Below are positions 59,458 to 64,000 of a DNA stretch of 64,000 nucleotides, one piece after another. Location of the stretch: NCBI RefSeq assembly GCF_031755915.1, contig NC_083386.1, forward strand, positions 21,747,001-21,811,000, written 5' to 3'. Under the pieces are notes generated by a model that did no database searches, was not told where the DNA came from, and saw only the letters and a program-made list of their open reading frames with translations. Origin of the DNA: Ziziphus jujuba (Eukaryota > Streptophyta > Magnoliopsida > Rosales > Rhamnaceae). The position numbers and the translations under genes were made by a program. Within the stretch, counting starts at the first letter, position 1. Each line of letters opens with the position of its first letter.

Positions 59458-61750
59458 ATGTCGCCGGCGGCGGGAGCTCATGTTCCGCTGCTGCCGGAGA
59501 AGAAGCATCAGCGGTCAAAGAGTCCGTCGGTGTCCGGCGCGGTGTTCAACGTGTCGACGAGCATAATTGGTGCCGGAATTATGTCAATCCCGGCGACCCT
59601 AAAGGTGCTAGGAGTAATACCAGCTCTGTTGCTGATTGTGATTATTGCAGTGCTAGCTGATATATCGGTGGACTTCTTGATGAGGTTTACGAATTCTGGC
59701 GAGTCCACCACCTATGCCGGTGTCATGAGGGAGTCGTTTGGGCCGTTTGGATCGGTGATCACGCAGCTCTGTGTTATAATTACTAATCTTGGCTGCTTGA
59801 TTATGTACCTTATTATAATCGGTAAAGCTAATTTAAAGCTGCTTTAGTTAACTTTTTTTGTTTTCTACAAATACTTTTTGATTTTGTTTTTTTCCTTCAT
59901 ATTGTTTTTTTGAATAACTTTTAAAGGAGTATGAAGCTGGTTTTTGTTAAATTTGTAGTTGGTAATCTTCAATATCGGACATGAACTCCTTTTTCATGCT
60001 GAATTAATAAGTGATATAGATCAGCAAATGGGTAAATATTAATTGCTTGCTGGTTGTGTTTGGTTTGAGTTACCTTGAAAGCAAAGATGGACCATGTTAG
60101 ATCAGCATAGGAAAATGACTTCTTTAGTGCTTATACATTGGTAAAACATTTTTTTGTTTTTTTTAAAGAGGAATTTTAAGAAAGTGTTTTTAGCAAAACC
60201 CAGATTTATTTATTTATTATTATTATTATTTTTTTATGTTTGTTTAATAAAGTGATAATGATAGAGGAAGGAGACGAAATCTGGGTAGAGATTTAGCCGA
60301 TTTGATCGATGTTTACTCTGTTTAAGCACCCACTTTTGGAATAAAGATGAGGGAGCTGGATCTGCAGAGTTTGAGCAGATATTTGGCATATGAGAATTGG
60401 CTTATTATGAGATGGAACACACTTGGAGTTAGATTTGAGATGTAAAAAGAACATTTTCAATGGGATAATTAATTATGTGACAAAATAAAAGTTAATCCAG
60501 TTTTTGTTTTTTTAATTTTTTTATTGTTTCTGTTTTGTCCCTTTTCAGGTGATGTTTGTTCTGGGAATCAGCGTGAAGAAACAGTGCACTTGGGCGTTTT
60601 GCAAGAATGGTTTGGAATCCACTGGTGGAATTCTCGTGAATTCGCAATCTTATTCACTGTTGTAGTTGTCATGCTTCCATTGGTCTTGTTTCGCCGCGTA
60701 GGTAAGTGTATATAACACAACATATATGCTTATTATATATATATACAGATTTATTTACATTCTGAGCTTATATTTATGCTGATTTTTGCAGAATCATTGA
60801 GCTTCAGTTCGGCTATAGCAGTTCTTCTTGCTTTAGTTTTTGTTGGAATTAGTTCTGTTATGGCCATAGTTTCAATTGTGCAAGGGAAAACCCAGACCCC
60901 GAGATTGGTACCTCATTTGGACCAGCGGACCACCTTCTTTGATCTATTCACTGCTGTCCCTGTAATTGTCACGGCCTTCACTTTTCATTTCAATGGTCAG
61001 AAACATTACACCACAGAATTCAATTCAATATGCTTACACGTTTAATCAATTCTTTCTAAACAATCCCATTGATTGCAGTTCATCCAATTGGTTTCGAGCT
61101 TGCGAAGCCTTCTGACATGACCAAAGCCGTTCGGATTTCGCTGCTGCTGTGTGCTGCACTCTATTCTACAATAGGCCTATTTGGGTACCTGCTGTTTGGA
61201 GAGTCGATCGCGTCTGATATCCTTGTGAACTTTGATAGAAGCTCTGATTCAGCGATGGGTTCACTGCTCAATGATGTAGTGCGATTAAGCTATGCACTTC
61301 ATCTAATGCTGGTTTTCCCGCTGTTGAACTTCTCTTTAAGGGCAAACATTGATGAATTCCTCTTCCCCATGAAGCCCCTTTTGGCCTCTGATACTAAAAG
61401 ATTTGTGTCCCTCACTCTTGTCCTTTTGCTCTTCTCTTACTTAGCAGCAATAGCATTCCCAAATATTTGGTATCTACTAAACTTTCTGGGTTCAACAACT
61501 GCAGTTTGCCTTGCCTTTATTTTTCCTGGTGCAATTGCTCTGAGGTACTCTCTCTCTCCCCCCCCTAACTCTCTCTTAAAATGATGCTCTGCTCTCAATC
61601 TAATTCTTTATCTTTCTCTTTAGGGATGTTCATGGTATATCTACAACAGGAGATAGGATCAAGGCGATGACGATGGTGATCCTGGCAGTAGTATCAAGCG
61701 CAATTGCCATTTCTACCAATGTATATGATATGTTTGGAAGCAAGTCATAA
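59458..61750 (+). CDS. AVT6-type amino-acid transporter, tandem copy 2
   Basis: Five exons, 59458-59821, 60549-60701, 60792-60995, 61079-61544 and 61624-61750, give 437 residues. Exon 2 (153 bp) and exon 4 (466 bp) have exactly the same length as in copy 1, with the same intron phases. The start MSPAAGAHVPLLPEKK is shorter than copy 1. VFNVSTSIIGAGIMSIPATL and LSYALHLMLVFPLLNFSLRA mark the AAAP/AVT6 core. The first exon is GC-rich compared with copy 1 and intron 1 is shorter (727 versus 987 bp). Expected place and role as for copy 1: amino-acid export across the vacuolar membrane, by homology. The exon 2 donor here is a normal GTAAGT. Confidence 0.94.
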
Positions 61751-61942
61751 ATTTTATTTTTCATTTTTTTTGGTCTGAGAGTTGAGGTTGGTTTAATTGT
61801 GTTCTGTATAATTTTGTTTGCTGTATGAAATCTAATTGCTTGAAACGAGGCAGAGGTTTTTGTTATCTCCATGTTGAGATATAACTTTATTTCTGGTGCA
61901 CCAGAACAATATTGCTCTAAGTGTTGTCCGTTCCCGGACAAG

Positions 61943-62022
61943 ATCTCATAATATTATAAGAAAACAAGTTGTACTACTAAATATCTTATAATATTATAAG
62001 GAAACAAGTTGTAGTACTAACA
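61943..62022. repeat. Imperfect tandem duplication, about 40 bp x 2
   Basis: ATCTCATAATATTATAAGAA followed by AACAAGTTGTACTACTAA is repeated as ATCTTATAATATTATAAGGA and AACAAGTTGTAGTACTAA, 190-270 bp after the copy 2 stop codon and possibly within its 3' UTR or just past it. Confidence 0.9.
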
Positions 62023-62146
62023 TAATTACTAGTTACCAAAAAAGAAAAAATAATGACTAATTTTTGCAACCAATATGATTAAATAAACACAATACCATCC
62101 TCCCTTAGGTGCCACAACAAATGCATAGGTAAATTTTGACCCTCAA

Positions 62147-64000
62147 TGTAACACCCCGTATTGAAAAATACACATGATTAAAAAAGTTTGATCAAGTTGA
62201 TTAAGTTTGACTAAGTGAACAATATATGGATTCAAGTTAACTTTTTCAATAGCCAATATTTTTTATTTGACTGAGGTACCATTGTGTAGATCTCGTTGAT
62301 ACGAGTTCATAGACTGACGGCACATTAAATTCCAAATTACGGATAAAAGGTTATGGTACTGAGAAGTTTTAAATATAAGTTTTATATCAGTATCCAAACC
62401 AGTCCCTGATTTTTATCTGTTAGTGACCCAAGGCTCAATATAAACCTCGGTAAGCATGCCAAACAGAAAACAAAGCCCAAAATACCCATTTCATCCACTA
62501 AACCTAAGTTATTCTCTCCCAGACCCGTGAGTTCGAATTGGATCGTTTTGACTTGTTTACCGTGCAACTAGGTCAACTCTATTTTGCCCATTTTTAGCCA
62601 ACCACCACTTACACGCGCTAGCCAAGTAGAAATGTCACTTGAAGGCGATCTCATCCGTGAAATTTCACAGCGATAGGTGGCCGGACACGCCTAGATCGGG
62701 CCGACGAAATCCACGGCCACGAGCGAGGTGGGTCGTCGGATTTTCTCGATTTTTAGCTATTTCAGGCCAACCCATACACCTTTTCCATTATTTTTTGACC
62801 CCTATAAACTCATTCCCGTGGTTATTTTTCCCAGATTCCTCACCGTTTGGGAGATATGATGACTTAAAGTTCGGCCGAAGCTTCAACTGAGTTTTCCAGC
62901 CATCAGAGAAATCTTTGGACCAAGGTGAGCATACGGGTGGGTTCCTTATCTCTTGGAATTTCCGTCAATATAAAATTTGTGAATTTTGGAGGTCGTTTGA
63001 TAATTTTTCCATTTGTGGGTCAATTAGTTAATTTTCGGATAAATTGGGATTGTGTTTGGATAAGATTGGTCAAATTGGTTAAAATTGGAGTTGTATTAAT
63101 GAAATTGGATATTGTAAGGACCCATTAGTAGGTTCAATTTTGAAAGATTAGGCTTCGGGTGAAAATCCCCAATTTTGGATACCGGATCCTAAGGGTACGT
63201 GGTATAATTGGACTGTTCGGTGTCCAATTTATGTAATTTTATAGTATCATAAATTATTTTAAGACATTTAGGTCATATAAGTGTCTTTGATTTAGTTATT
63301 TGGAGTCTTAGGAATGTTTTATTATATTACAGGCACTCGAGTTGAGTATGGAGGTGATCCTGCAAGTTGAGTCTGGAGGTGATCCTGCAGAGAAGCAGGA
63401 GTGAACATCTACAGTTGTGAGTGATTTTATAATTTTTAAAATTGTTTGGGGTGTAATATAATATATATGTGCTTTGAATAATTTGAATACATACCATTTG
63501 TTTAAATGTTTGGTTTATGTATATATATATAAATCTGCTTTTATAAATATGAATTGTCACTTTATGTGACGTTTGATAATATTTTAAATGGTTTCCAATT
63601 CTAATGAGTTCATAAGTGAACTTGTGGTATTAAAATATTTTGGTATTTGAATTGGGTTTTTAATCATTTCAGAAATAATAGATTTGAAAAAGCAGATTGA
63701 AAATTATATGATTTTAAGCATGTTCAAATATTTTAAAATTTCATACGCTTAGAATTTGTTTATGGTGAATATGTTTCACTGTGGTATTTCTGGTTTTATA
63801 TGAAATGATGATTTGAAATTTTTAGAATATTTAAATAAGCAGATAAATTTGGAAATTAAATAAAGACTCATGATATAGTATTGTTTGGAAAAGTATTTGA
63901 GATATTACAAGATTGTTTTACGAATACTGTATCGGTTATTTTAAATTGATGTACCATGTAATGCTAATATCTTGAATTAGTATTATATTATATTATATTA
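62147..64000 (+). repeat. Probable long LTR of a Ty3/Gypsy-type element, cut by the window end
   Basis: The block opens TGTAACACCCCGTATTG, the kind of start seen in many plant Gypsy LTRs, after an AT-rich flank. GC content rises at 62620-62730 (GGCCGGACACGCCTAGATC, CACGGCCACGAGCGAGG), followed by CAAGGTGAGCATACGGGTGG near 62930. No coding frame is recognised. A duplicated GAGT.TGGAGGTGATCCTGCA lies at 63343-63390. The other end and the internal domains are outside the window, so solo LTR or full element cannot be decided. Confidence 0.5.
63343..63390. repeat. Short tandem duplication, about 25 bp x 2
   Basis: GAGTATGGAGGTGATCCTGC followed by AAGTT is repeated as GAGTCTGGAGGTGATCCTGC and AGAG. 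Confidence 0.85.

Noticed and set aside
1..64000. CRISPR arrays, bacterial operons, phage or plasmid features
   Set aside because: The window is plant nuclear DNA; the repeats seen are microsatellites, tandem duplications and transposon ends, without regular spacers.

Overview
The window is nuclear DNA of a flowering plant, almost certainly a eudicot. It is AT-rich, its genes have GT-AG introns, they belong to plant families (ERD15, CAN-type nuclease, WUN1/SAG20, plant PLAC8, AVT6 transporters), and gene islands are separated by long low-complexity spacers filled with decayed transposons. The species cannot be named from sequence alone. Exon coordinates were worked out by hand from reading frames and splice sites.

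Layout. 1-1310 holds the start of a decayed minus-strand Copia element: gag remnant, primer-binding site and a short LTR. 3437-4390 is an ERD15-like gene on the plus strand. 4897-5340 is a small heavy-metal-associated (HMA) protein on the minus strand. 11960-13804 is a nine-exon staphylococcal-nuclease-like gene of the CAN type on the plus strand. 14944-19480 is a rearranged Copia insertion whose two arms are inverted relative to each other and which is flanked by the 5-bp direct repeat ATAGG. 19716-20841 is a Sel1-repeat-like gene on the minus strand. About 21-36 kb has no recognisable gene but carries a hAT-like non-autonomous element (32653-33508). 36126-36674 is a WUN1-like gene, 41289-42971 an intronless PLAC8 membrane-protein gene and 45095-49020 a nine-exon alpha-SNAP gene, all on the minus strand. 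A tRNA-type SINE (49426-49536) and a 5'-truncated LINE (52959-53412), each with target-site duplications, follow. 53932-56802 and 59458-61750 are two tandem AVT6-type amino-acid transporter genes with matching intron phases. From about 62147 to the end is a probable long LTR that continues past the window.

The genes do not form one pathway. Several families are linked to stress or senescence (ERD15, WUN1/SAG20, CAN nuclease, HMA protein); alpha-SNAP is housekeeping membrane fusion, and the AVT6 pair is a local gene duplication. No convincing new multi-gene system was seen. The most unusual object is the inverted-arm Copia insertion at 14944-19480: both arms carry the same internal deletion, and the outer ends are both U5 ends of the LTR.
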